Shown here in pieces: positions 6,530-12,510 of a DNA stretch of 15,240 nucleotides. Within the stretch, counting starts at the first letter, position 1. Every line of letters starts with the position of its first letter. The stretch covers positions 31,839 to 47,078 of the forward strand of contig NZ_DJFS01000053.1 in NCBI RefSeq assembly GCF_002432125.1, in the 5' to 3' direction. The position numbers and the translations under genes were made by a program. The DNA comes from Brevundimonas sp. UBA5866. GTDB taxonomy: Bacteria > Pseudomonadota > Alphaproteobacteria > Caulobacterales > Caulobacteraceae. The notes under the pieces were generated by a model. The model was not told the origin of the DNA and ran no database searches. It saw only the letters and a program-made list of their open reading frames with translations.

Positions 6530-8578
6530 GTGTTGTTTGACCTCCCCATCCCGCCCCAGTCACCGCAGGACGAAGCGGTACAGGTTTCCGATGTGGTCGT
6601 TACAGCCGCCCGCCTGCCTCCGGCAGCGTCCGAGGCAGCCTTTTCCGTGGTGCGGCTGGGGCAGTCCGAGATCGCGGCCAGCGTACGTGCCGACGAGGCC
6701 CTGCGCGCCATCCCTGCCGTTTCCCTGTTCCGCCGCACCACTAGCCTGAGCGCGAACCCGACGACCCAGGGCCTGTCCCTGAGAGCCATCGCCCCAAGCG
6801 GTGCGGGTCGCGCGCTGGTGACACTGGATGGCGTGCCGCTGAATGATCCCTTTGGAGGATGGGTGATCTGGGCCCAGTCCGCCCCGGAAAGCCTGTCCGG
6901 CATCGATGTGATCCGTGGCGCAGGCGCAGGCCCCTATGGCGCAGGGACGCTGACGGGTGTGGTCGCCCTTCGCGAGAAAGATGCCGATGGCGGGGTATTG
7001 GATATTTCCATTGCCGAACGCGGCGGTTTGCGGGCATCCGGCACGGCCTCGGTCGGCAACGAACGGTTTGCCCTGACGGTGTCGGGTCTGCACGAGACGT
7101 CGGATGGCTATGTGCCGGTCCGGGGCACGCAGGCCGGGCGCGCCGATGTTCCTATGGATCTCACCGCCGAGGCTCTGTCCGGGCGTCTGGATGTCAATGT
7201 CACCGACAATATCCGGTTGTCGGTCCGGGCGGCCACATGGGAAGAGGACCGCGGATCGGGGCTGGGCAACAACCGCGCCAATGCTTCAGGCAACAGCCTG
7301 TCGGCGACACTGGCCCGCGCCCCCGCCAATGGCCGCTCGGGATGGCGGCTTCAGGCATGGCAGAACCACAGCAACCTGTTCAACAGTTCGGGAGCCGTGT
7401 CCGCTGACCGCAACGCAGTCACCCCCGCCAATGAACAATACCGCACACCTGCGCGAGGGCGCGGGGCCAATGTCGCCCTGCGCCGTCAGGACGACGTCTT
7501 GAGCGGGCGTCTGGAATGGGAAATCGGTGCCGATGCCCGCTTTTTCGAAGGCGAAACCCAGGAGCGCTTTCGGTTCATGAATGGTGTCTTCACCCGTGGC
7601 CGCAAAGCCGGGGGCGAGGCATCCGTCGCGGGACTGTATCTGGACGGATCGTGGGACAAGGGGCCGTGGCTTCTTGCCGGCGGCATCCGCGTGGATCAAT
7701 GGACCAACAACGCGGGCTTCCGCTTCGAGGATGACCTGCAAAACGGCTCTGTCACGCTGGACGAAACGGAAGACAAGCGTTCGGACACCGTATTCAGCGC
7801 CCGACTGGCCGCGCGCCGCGCCCTGGGCCAAGGCTGGAGCCTGCGCGGCGCGGCCTATTCTGGTTTCCGTCCGGCCAGCCTGAATGAACTGCACAGGCCA
7901 TTCCGCGTGGGGAACGATCTGACAGAGGCCAACGCCGCCCTGTCGCCCGAAACCCTGAAGGGTGTGGAAGCGGGACTGGGCTTTGCCAATGATCGCATCG
8001 AAGCCAATGCCAGCCTGTTCTGGAACCGGATCGAGGACGCCATCGTCAATGTGACCCTAGCACAAGGACCCGGTACCTTCCCGCGCGCGGGTTTTGTGCC
8101 CGCAGGCGGCGTCCTGCGCCAGCGCCAGAATGCCGGCACCATCGATGCGACCGGTATTGAACTGAGCCTCAAGGCCAGACTGGCCGAAGGACTGGACGCC
8201 AGAGGTGCAGTGTCATGGACCGATGCCGAGATGGACGGTGACGACAGTGCCCCCCAACTCACAGGCTTGCGCCCCGCCCAAGCGCCTCGATGGAGTGCCG
8301 TGCTGGGTCTGGACTGGCAGGCGGCGGAGCGTCTGCATCTTGGCGTGGATGGCCGCTACGAATCAGACCGCTTTGACGACGATCTGAACAGCCGTGTCCT
8401 GAAGGCGGCATGGACACTGGACGCCCGCGCCGCATGGCAGGCTCTGGACCATGCCGCGCTCTGGGTCGCCGTCGACAACCTGATGGATGAGGATGTCCAG
8501 ACATCCCAAACCGCTACCGGCATCGCTGGATATACAGCCCCGCGGACCTGGCGTGCCGGAGTGCGGCTGACATACTGA
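6530..8578 (+). CDS. TonB-dependent outer-membrane receptor, BtuB-like
   Basis: A 682-residue TonB-dependent receptor for uptake of a metal complex, vitamin or siderophore across the outer membrane; the substrate is not predictable here. A TonB-box-like VSDVVVTAARLP follows about 20 residues in. The plug domain is clear: DEALRAIPAVSL, SLRAIAPSGAGRALVTLDGVPLND, IDVIRGAGAGPYGAGTLTGVV. A 22-strand barrel region with alternating aromatic strands follows. The protein ends in an aromatic residue (WRAGVRLTY), the usual beta-barrel assembly signal. The start is uncertain. GTG at 6530 has CGGAG 6 bases upstream; TTG 6533, ATG 6485 and ATG 6401 are in frame but lack a good ribosome binding site. None of these starts gives a recognisable Sec signal peptide, and I found none in the other + frames just upstream. 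No cobalamin riboswitch is visible upstream. It lies between two strong terminators, so it is monocistronic. Confidence 0.9.
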   Translation: MLFDLPIPPQSPQDEAVQVSDVVVTAARLPPAASEAAFSVVRLGQSEIAASVRADEALRAIPAVSLFRRTTSLSANPTTQGLSLRAIAPSGAGRALVTLDGVPLNDPFGGWVIWAQSAPESLSGIDVIRGAGAGPYGAGTLTGVVALREKDADGGVLDISIAERGGLRASGTASVGNERFALTVSGLHETSDGYVPVRGTQAGRADVPMDLTAEALSGRLDVNVTDNIRLSVRAATWEEDRGSGLGNNRANASGNSLSATLARAPANGRSGWRLQAWQNHSNLFNSSGAVSADRNAVTPANEQYRTPARGRGANVALRRQDDVLSGRLEWEIGADARFFEGETQERFRFMNGVFTRGRKAGGEASVAGLYLDGSWDKGPWLLAGGIRVDQWTNNAGFRFEDDLQNGSVTLDETEDKRSDTVFSARLAARRALGQGWSLRGAAYSGFRPASLNELHRPFRVGNDLTEANAALSPETLKGVEAGLGFANDRIEANASLFWNRIEDAIVNVTLAQGPGTFPRAGFVPAGGVLRQRQNAGTIDATGIELSLKARLAEGLDARGAVSWTDAEMDGDDSAPQLTGLRPAQAPRWSAVLGLDWQAAERLHLGVDGRYESDRFDDDLNSRVLKAAWTLDARAAWQALDHAALWVAVDNLMDEDVQTSQTATGIAGYTAPRTWRAGVRLTY

Positions 8579-8587
8579 AAACAAAAG

Positions 8588-8612
8588 GCCCGCCGGAAAC
8601 AGCGGGCTTTTT
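8588..8612. terminator. Bidirectional terminator between the receptor gene and the tRNA remnant
   Basis: GCCCGC (8588-8593) pairs with GCGGGC (8602-8607) around an 8-base loop. A TTTTT tract follows on the + strand. On the - strand the same stem is followed by CTTTTGTTTT. It therefore can end transcription of the receptor from the left and of the original tRNA-Val from the right. Confidence 0.85.
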
Positions 8613-8620
8613 CGTAATCG

Positions 8621-8663
8621 CAGTTCCACGCGCCAGTACGCGCTGTGAAGCCGATCGGAACTG
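8621..8663 (-). repeat. Nested inverted repeat downstream of the tRNA-Val 3' end
   Basis: CAGTTCC (8621-8627) and GGAACTG (8657-8663) are complementary, with a smaller GCGC pair inside. It lies between the tRNA 3' end and the bidirectional terminator in the - strand transcript and could fold as a stem in the tRNA trailer. Confidence 0.35.
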
Positions 8664-8674
8664 TGTGGAGAGAA

Positions 8675-8721
8675 TGGTGGACGCGACAGGGATTGAACCT
8701 GTGACCCCTACGATGTCAACG
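8675..8721 (-). other. Attachment-site scar: 3' 47 bases of tRNA-Val(GAC)
   Basis: Read on the - strand, this is the 3' half of a tRNA: anticodon loop with GAC (complement GTC at 8715-8717), the 3' anticodon-stem strand CGTAG, a variable loop, T-arm ACAGG-TTCAATC-CCTGT, acceptor strand CGCGTCC, A and encoded CCA ending at 8675. The 5' acceptor, D-arm and most of the 5' anticodon stem are absent; past 8721 the sequence no longer fits the 5' anticodon strand. The CCA side faces the chromosome and its terminator, and the broken side faces the integrase. This is exactly the duplicated core left when an element recombines in the 3' half of a tRNA gene. The intact tRNA-Val and the second copy should lie past the right window edge. 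Assignment to Val(GAC) rests on the anticodon and on the typical GGGGTCAC variable region. Confidence 0.85.
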
Positions 8722-8799
8722 AAAGGCACACCGCGTCAAATCCAGTGTTTATCGGCACTTCTCGTTCAATGCCCCCCAGTTACGTTCACGTTCTTTTCA

Positions 8800-8837
8800 G
8801 GGGTTTCTGGGGGGTTTCTGGGGGGGGCTGGAGGGGG
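8800..8837 (+). repeat. G-quadruplex-like tract with direct TTTCT repeats
   Basis: Four G runs of 4, 6, 8 and 5 are separated by loops TTTCT, TTTCT and CTGGA, each 5 bases. This meets the usual pattern for an intramolecular G-quadruplex on the + strand. It sits about 80 bases inside the attachment scar. Confidence 0.6.
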
Positions 8838-8933
8838 AGCCAGCGCAACTGATGCGGAAGCGACTCCGCATTGACTCGTCTAACACGGAGTGGGCCCCCT
8901 CAGCACAAAACGTTAAATCAGTGAAACCCAATG

Positions 8934-8942
8934 TTATCCACA
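8934..8942 (+). promoter_or_regulatory. DnaA-box consensus word
   Basis: TTATCCACA is an exact match to the strict E. coli DnaA box. Only one perfect copy is seen, and a TTGACA hexamer follows 4 bases later. A single 9-mer can occur by chance, so the function is uncertain. Confidence 0.3.
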
Positions 8943-9085
8943 TGCATTGACAGTGACCGCGCGTACCGCCTAAACACGCGGTGTAAACAGATCGCTCGCC
9001 CGTCAAACATATGAAGCGCGCACCTACGGGGACGCCACGGGCGGGCGGTCGTTACTTTCCCAAAAAATCGTGATAGCTGAATCAG

Positions 9086-9847
9086 GTGTTCAAGCCTCGA
9101 TTCGCTATATGCATGGACGGCGGGTTCGTCCAAAAAGTTATCTGGGCACGCGAAAAGCGTGCCCCCACCTCGGCCGATATCATCGCCGAGTGCGAGCGGA
9201 TACGGGCGCACCCGGCTTTTGCCGAGTGCGATCTTCTGCGCATTTATTTCTATGACGCACCTCCTTCTCAAGCACAGCTGGTCAACCCGATCGACGGGTC
9301 AGTGCTCGATTTGCAAGCCACAGATACCTATGCTTCGTCTGTCAAATTGCAGGCGGAGCTGAAAGCTACGCCTGATTTCGCACTCAGGATGGGTGATGTA
9401 CTATCTAGCGGTTGGCGAGTAAGCGACTCGTCAATCAGCAAGATCAGCAAGGAACCTCGGTCGCTCGCGGCTTCAGATCTGAAGCCGAACCTACGACAGA
9501 AGGGCGTTGATATCCGGATCGGCCTGGATATCGCTCGATTAGCATTAAAGGACACCGTTCGTTCGCTAGTTGTGGTGACTGCAGATGCGGACTTTGTCCC
9601 CGCCTTCAAATTTGCAAGACGTGAAGGCATTCGCGTCTATCTGGACACTATGGGACGCCCCTGTCGCCCAGAGCTGATTGAACACAGTGACTTGCGATTG
9701 TCACCTATCCCGACGCCCGAGGAAAGACGTCGAGAGAAGCAGCGGCGCAGTCGCGAGAGGCAAAAGGCTCGTCGAAGTACTTCGCTGGACGAAGCCTTAT
9801 TAGCTGCAAAAGACATGCCTCTCGGAGGAAATTCTCACAAAGATTGA
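9086..9847 (+). CDS. NYN-domain (LabA/DUF88-like) putative RNase
   Basis: A 253-residue protein with a NYN fold, a PIN-like nuclease class that cuts RNA using acidic residues. Key elements in order: first strand ICMDGGFVQK with Asp11; YFYDAPP at 54-60; KGVDIRIGLDIARLA with Asp142 and Asp148; and VVVTADADFVPAFKFARREG with Asp167 and Asp169. These match the expected acidic active site. Residues about 211-230 are very basic (ERRREKQRRSRERQKARR) and could bind nucleic acid. The start is GTG at 9086; an in-frame TAG at 9074 blocks longer versions, and ATG 9113 would remove the first strand. The ribosome binding site is weak. The gene is isolated on the + strand inside the island at lower GC, as expected for cargo. 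Function as a defence or toxin-like RNase is possible but unproven. Confidence 0.8.
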   Translation: MFKPRFAICMDGGFVQKVIWAREKRAPTSADIIAECERIRAHPAFAECDLLRIYFYDAPPSQAQLVNPIDGSVLDLQATDTYASSVKLQAELKATPDFALRMGDVLSSGWRVSDSSISKISKEPRSLAASDLKPNLRQKGVDIRIGLDIARLALKDTVRSLVVVTADADFVPAFKFARREGIRVYLDTMGRPCRPELIEHSDLRLSPIPTPEERRREKQRRSRERQKARRSTSLDEALLAAKDMPLGGNSHKD

Positions 9848-9984
9848 TGAACTATAAATAATCGTGGCACGCCCAGTTGACTCCGCGCTCGATGTGCATG
9901 ATTACCTAACTTAGGCACTCGCCGCTTTTTTCTCCAATGCTCCAATGTCGCAGAATACGAGGCGTAATGGAGCGTCCTCGGAGC

Positions 9985-10002
9985 CCCGGGCTTTCACCCG
10001 GG
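9985..10002 (+). promoter_or_regulatory. CCCGGG hairpin just upstream of the small ORF's ribosome binding site
   Basis: CCCGGG-CTTTCA-CCCGGG forms a perfect 6-bp stem with a 6-base loop. The stem ends 5 bases before the AAAGGAG ribosome binding site (10008-10014). It could influence translation or transcript stability of the ORF at 10022. Confidence 0.4.
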
Positions 10003-10021
10003 TTCCTAAAGGAGAATCAAG

Positions 10022-10138
10022 ATGGCACGTGTTGCTTGTTCTTGGCCGAGAGCGGTGAGCGTTTGCTCTTATAGGCGCTATCGGTTCGGCCGGTGGGAGA
10101 CTGTGGTCTCTCACTGCCGCAGCTACCCAGTTCGTTGA
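10022..10138 (+). CDS. Small ORF, 38 residues, unknown
   Basis: A 38-codon ORF with the best ribosome binding site in this part of the island: AAAGGAG ending 7 bases before ATG, in a region with no other gene. The product starts MARVACSWPRAVSVCSYRRY and continues with FGRWETVVSHCRSYPVR. It is strongly basic, with 6 Arg in the last 22 residues, three Cys and aromatic residues, and no membrane segment. I do not recognise the family. A small nucleic-acid-binding protein or a leader peptide are both possible. It is preceded by the CCCGGG hairpin. The - strand ORF across it (9911-10114) has no comparable signal. Confidence 0.45.
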   Translation: MARVACSWPRAVSVCSYRRYRFGRWETVVSHCRSYPVR

Positions 10139-10311
10139 CGCGGAACGGTAAACTGAGAGCGGCGAGTGCCACCCACATCTTCTTGAATCACACTATCACT
10201 CCGGTGTCCATACCAAGACACTGCTATGTTATCGAGTGTTACGACTTACCGTTGATGTAGATTCGTTTCGCGGAGAGTTTCTCGCGCATATTTTAGTCCG
10301 CGTCCTAGACC
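10139..10311. other. Gene-free stretch between the small ORF and the integrase stop
   Basis: No gene is seen here. An 8-bp inverted pair, AACGGTAA (10144-10151) and TTACCGTT (10246-10253), spans about 110 bases. The hairpin listed separately lies near 10269. Confidence 0.4.
10268..10294 (+). terminator. Possible + strand terminator facing the integrase gene
   Basis: CGC-G-GAGA, a GTT loop, then TCTC-GCG form a short stem with one bulged G, followed by CATATTTTAG. The T-run is short and interrupted, so this is a weak candidate for ending + strand transcription before the convergent integrase. Confidence 0.25.
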
Positions 10312-11547
10312 TTAACGCAATGCTTTGCGAGCGTTTGCTTGATAATTCGGCCTGTGGTGGCCGTAGCAATCTTCGAGCGTTTTGACCGACATGCCGGTGT
10401 AGCCGGCGGCTTCCCAGGTCTGGACGTTACGCTCCATGAGCCAGGTGGCGCAGGTGTGGCGCATCCAGTGTGGTGTAACGTCCTCGGACAGACCGGCGTC
10501 GCGTACTGCGCCCTCGAACCCGGTTCGCACCCGACCGGCCAGCGGTCGGCCGCCATGGTGCAGAACGCTGGTGATGGTCGGTACAGTCGCGGGGCTGCCG
10601 CCTGCCTTGAGGTGGTTCTCGCGCAGCTGGGCATTCGCGGCCATGTCCAGGTCATGCCAGCGGCGCAGGTGCGACAGCAGGCGTCCGGGGATCATGACAA
10701 GCGGTCGCCGTTTGGTGCGCTGCTCTCGCTCGGCCTTGCCGCGGCGATAGATGATCCCCTCTTCCAGATCGACCCAGGCCTGCGTCGGCGATTCCGACCA
10801 CAACAGCTTGGGGATCACCCCCGGCCGCGTACCCGTATAGAGGCCGATCAGGATGAAGCGGCGCAGGTGCGCACGGTTGAGGCGGCTGGACTTGGGAAGG
10901 CGCTTCCATTTGCCGGTGGCCGGATTGTAGCGCCAGCCCATGGATGCCAGCAGCAACCGCGCTGCCTCGCTGCGCGATAGCGCGTCTCTGGTGCTTTCGG
11001 CTTTGGGCGGCAGCACGACCTTGGGCCGGCGCGTCAGCGGGTGCTCGTCGTGCCAGTAACCGATGGCTGCTGAAAGGTCTTCCAATTCGCGGCGCGCGCC
11101 CTGGTCGGTGACCCGACGCGCCGTGGCCGGGTCTTTCGCCATCTTGATCGGCTGGAGGATACGGTGGGCGACATAGGCTTCGCACGAAGAGCGGCGAATG
11201 TCCGCGACCGTCTTGTCGCCCCAGAACTCCAGCAGGGCCGAAAGGCGGGCGCGGACCGCCCTGGGGTCCGGAGCCTTGGCGGCCTTGCCTTCGGCGTAGA
11301 GACTTATGACGTCTGCAATGAGTACGTCGGACGGATCGGCAGGACCGTTGGTGCCGCTGGCGGGCTGCGGCGTCCACTTCGACTGGATGTACTGGGCGAG
11401 TTTGAGCCCAGCTGCTTCAACCTCGCTCGGGCCGCATCCTGTGCCAATCTCCTTCGTTCCGTCTCGGATAACCCAGACGGATGCCTGCCGCTTGTCGGGG
11501 CGGGCTTTGCGGAGGAACAGCCGTGGTCCTTTTGTGGGTCTTGGCAT
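10312..11547 (-). CDS. int: Tyrosine recombinase (phage-type integrase)
   Basis: A 411-residue site-specific recombinase expected to insert and excise the element at tRNA-Val. The N-terminus (about 8-57) is the arm-binding region found in many alphaproteobacterial island integrases, with WVIRDG and TGCGPSEVEAA patterns. The core-binding domain is about 72-170 and the catalytic domain about 185-405. Catalytic residues: Arg241 in LYTGTRPGV, Lys/Arg-rich beta hairpin at 265-281, His360-x-x-Arg363 in TPHWMRHTCATWL, and the nucleophile Tyr395 in LEDCYGHHRPN. The second His/Trp position carries Tyr383 (AAGYTGMS); aromatic residues there are tolerated in this subgroup. The ATG at 11547 keeps the arm-binding segment, so I keep this start despite the 244-base overlap with the upstream gene. 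It lies about 1.6 kb from the att scar. Confidence 0.93.
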   Translation of the reverse strand: MPRPTKGPRLFLRKARPDKRQASVWVIRDGTKEIGTGCGPSEVEAAGLKLAQYIQSKWTPQPASGTNGPADPSDVLIADVISLYAEGKAAKAPDPRAVRARLSALLEFWGDKTVADIRRSSCEAYVAHRILQPIKMAKDPATARRVTDQGARRELEDLSAAIGYWHDEHPLTRRPKVVLPPKAESTRDALSRSEAARLLLASMGWRYNPATGKWKRLPKSSRLNRAHLRRFILIGLYTGTRPGVIPKLLWSESPTQAWVDLEEGIIYRRGKAEREQRTKRRPLVMIPGRLLSHLRRWHDLDMAANAQLRENHLKAGGSPATVPTITSVLHHGGRPLAGRVRTGFEGAVRDAGLSEDVTPHWMRHTCATWLMERNVQTWEAAGYTGMSVKTLEDCYGHHRPNYQANARKALR

Positions 11548-11792
11548 GACGTCGGGCGAGGCTCGAAAAGTGCCCTGATGCGGGCGGGGGTAACATAGAG
11601 GCGTCCAGCCACCTCGGCTGTCAACAGACGGCCCTTGCGGATCTCGGTACGCAGGCTGGAAATGGTCAGCGGGCCGTTGGGAAAGAAGACAGCCACAGCT
11701 TCTGCGAGGGTCATGGCTTCGTCGTCAGTCCACTGGTCGGGACTGGGCCTCAAGCTGGCTCGCAAAGGTTTCGGGTTTCGTACCTCAGACAT
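11304..11792 (-). CDS. Excisionase-like HTH protein overlapping the integrase
   Basis: A 162-residue protein. Residues about 24-78 form a winged-helix/MerR-like DNA-binding segment: MTLAEAVAVFFPNGPLTISSLRTEIRKG, then a wing strand GRLYVTPARI. This pattern is common for recombination directionality factors and small regulators placed directly before an integrase. The C-terminal half, from about residue 82, is Ser/Pro/Arg-rich with one helix-like stretch, ETERRRLAQDAARARLKQL. It is encoded over the first 244 bases of int in a different frame. AGGG lies 8 bases before the ATG at 11792; an internal start at Met27 (11714) would keep the DNA-binding part. Its role as excisionase is inferred from fold and position. 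Confidence 0.75.
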   Translation of the reverse strand: MSEVRNPKPLRASLRPSPDQWTDDEAMTLAEAVAVFFPNGPLTISSLRTEIRKGRLLTAEVAGRLYVTPARIRALFEPRPTSCQDPQKDHGCSSAKPAPTSGRHPSGLSETERRRLAQDAARARLKQLGSNSPSTSSRSGRRSPPAAPTVLPIRPTYSLQTS

Positions 11793-11899
11793 GGCTGCCC
11801 TCGCTCAACTGGGTCAGGGACCGACCAGTCCGAGTTGTATTGCTCTCCAAGCTGAAGTGCTTAGTGTTCCATTCGTCCACTCTCGCGGAGAATTTGAAG

Positions 11900-12082
11900 T
11901 TGAACCAGACTATTACAACAGCAGTAATTGCGGCTGTCGTTGCTGCGATTACAAAAGACAGGCCAGAGATTGCTTCTGATCTGAAAGGCCAGTTCGAGCA
12001 GATAGCGCAAGACGCTATCCGAAGCGGATGGAAGCAGGAGGCGGAGGCTGTAACGCAGTTAGCTAACCGAATCTCAGCGTGA
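11900..12082 (+). CDS. Possible small protein with N-terminal hydrophobic helix (uncertain strand)
   Basis: A 60-residue ORF starting at TTG 11900 with GCGGAG 9 bases upstream. It begins LNQTITTAVIAAVVAAITK, a short membrane-type helix, followed by an amphipathic segment rich in Asp, Glu, Gln and Lys (PEIASDLKGQFEQIAQDAIR, then GWKQEAEAVTQLA). First codon positions are strongly G-rich, as in real coding frames. It would run opposite to gapR and to the HTH/int pair. The competing - strand frame (11785-12096, 103 residues) fits the gene junctions at both ends but has a cysteine-rich, non-protein-like first half. Neither is certain. Confidence 0.35.
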   Translation: MNQTITTAVIAAVVAAITKDRPEIASDLKGQFEQIAQDAIRSGWKQEAEAVTQLANRISA

Positions 12083-12095
12083 TTGGCGTGCAGCA

Positions 12096-12383
12096 TCAGG
12101 TTTCACCCAGTGCCGAGAGGTACAGATCGAGGATGGCCTCTTCCTCCTGACGCTTGGCGCGGTCCTGCTTGCGGATGCGGATGACCTTGCGCAGGACCTT
12201 GACGTCGTAGCCTTCGCCCTTGGCCTCGGCGAAGACCGCCTTCATGTCCTCCATGACGGCCTTCTTGTCCTCCTCGAGCCGCTCGATGCGCTCGATGATG
12301 GTGCGCAGGCGGCCCTGGGCGGCAGCCGTCATGACGTCCGGGTTTTCAAACGGGGCTTCGTTCGAGATCGGGTGTCCGGTCAT
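12096..12383 (-). CDS. gapR: GapR/DUF2312 family nucleoid-associated protein
   Basis: A 95-residue protein of the GapR (DUF2312) family. In Caulobacter, GapR is an essential nucleoid-associated protein that binds overtwisted, AT-rich DNA ahead of moving polymerases and stimulates topoisomerases. The signature is intact: a first long helix AAAQGRLRTIIERIERLEEDKKAV (about 20-43), the linker AKGEGYDVKVLRKVIRIRKQDR (about 54-75) with the basic DNA-facing helix, and a tail EEEAILDLYLSALG. Length is close to the usual 85-95. As part of the island operon it is a mobile-element copy, probably in addition to a host gene not in this window. Its ATG overlaps the stop of the 42-residue membrane peptide gene (ATGA), so it is translationally coupled to it and to dnaN. 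Confidence 0.93.
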   Translation of the reverse strand: MTGHPISNEAPFENPDVMTAAAQGRLRTIIERIERLEEDKKAVMEDMKAVFAEAKGEGYDVKVLRKVIRIRKQDRAKRQEEEAILDLYLSALGET

Positions 12384-12508
12384 GCCTGGCGAGCCTCGTG
12401 AGCGGTCGCTTCCGCGAGGGGCTGGATGTGGGCAGCGCCGACGAAGGCGGTGCTGATGAAGGCGAGTGTGGCGAGGCCTGCGAGCAGGTCCCTGGTGATG
12501 CGGCGCAT
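12380..12508 (-). CDS. 42-residue membrane peptide between dnaN and gapR
   Basis: A short ORF that fills the whole gap between two firm genes. It starts 2 bases after the dnaN stop and its TGA overlaps the gapR ATG by 4 bases. The product starts MRRITRDLLAGLATLAF, continues with a hydrophobic stretch ISTAFVGAA, then a short polar tail ending HEARQA. Positive residues followed by about 18 hydrophobic residues predict a single-pass membrane anchor or a signal peptide with a small mature part. I do not recognise the family. The exact packing in the operon is the main argument that it is a real gene. Confidence 0.6.
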   Translation of the reverse strand: MRRITRDLLAGLATLAFISTAFVGAAHIQPLAEATAHEARQA

Positions 12509-12510
12509 GG

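Larger units (their letters stand above)
8722..9085. other. Gene-free boundary region of the element
   Basis: Between the tRNA scar and the NYN gene I see no convincing gene in 364 bases. The stretch holds the G-rich tract at 8800-8837, a hairpin at 8852-8871 (ATGCGGA/TCCGCAT with a 6-base loop), a DnaA-box word at 8934-8942, a TTGACA hexamer at 8947-8952, and a TAAACA word repeated at 8971-8976 and 8984-8989. Such a cluster of small repeats next to an att core would suit recombinase or accessory-protein binding sites; that is an inference. Confidence 0.5.

Noticed and set aside
6401..6530. Cobalamin riboswitch or other leader RNA before the BtuB-like receptor
   Set aside because: I looked for the conserved cobalamin core segments and did not find them; only small weak hairpins such as GATGG/CCATC at 6437-6451 are present.
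8665..8874. 69-residue + strand ORF starting MERMVDATGIEPVTPTMST
   Set aside because: It is the antisense translation of the tRNA 3' end; this VDATGIEPVTP peptide is a familiar false gene call beside tRNA genes. The rest runs through the G-rich tract.
8947..8976. Promoter TTGACA (8947) with TAAACA (8971) for the NYN gene
   Set aside because: The -35 word is perfect, but the -10 matches only 3 of 6, the spacing is 18, and the site is over 100 bases from the start codon; too weak to call.
9911..10114. 67-codon - strand ORF across the small + strand ORF
   Set aside because: No ribosome binding site and low-quality Pro/Arg/Ser-rich sequence; the + strand ORF has a strong ribosome binding site.
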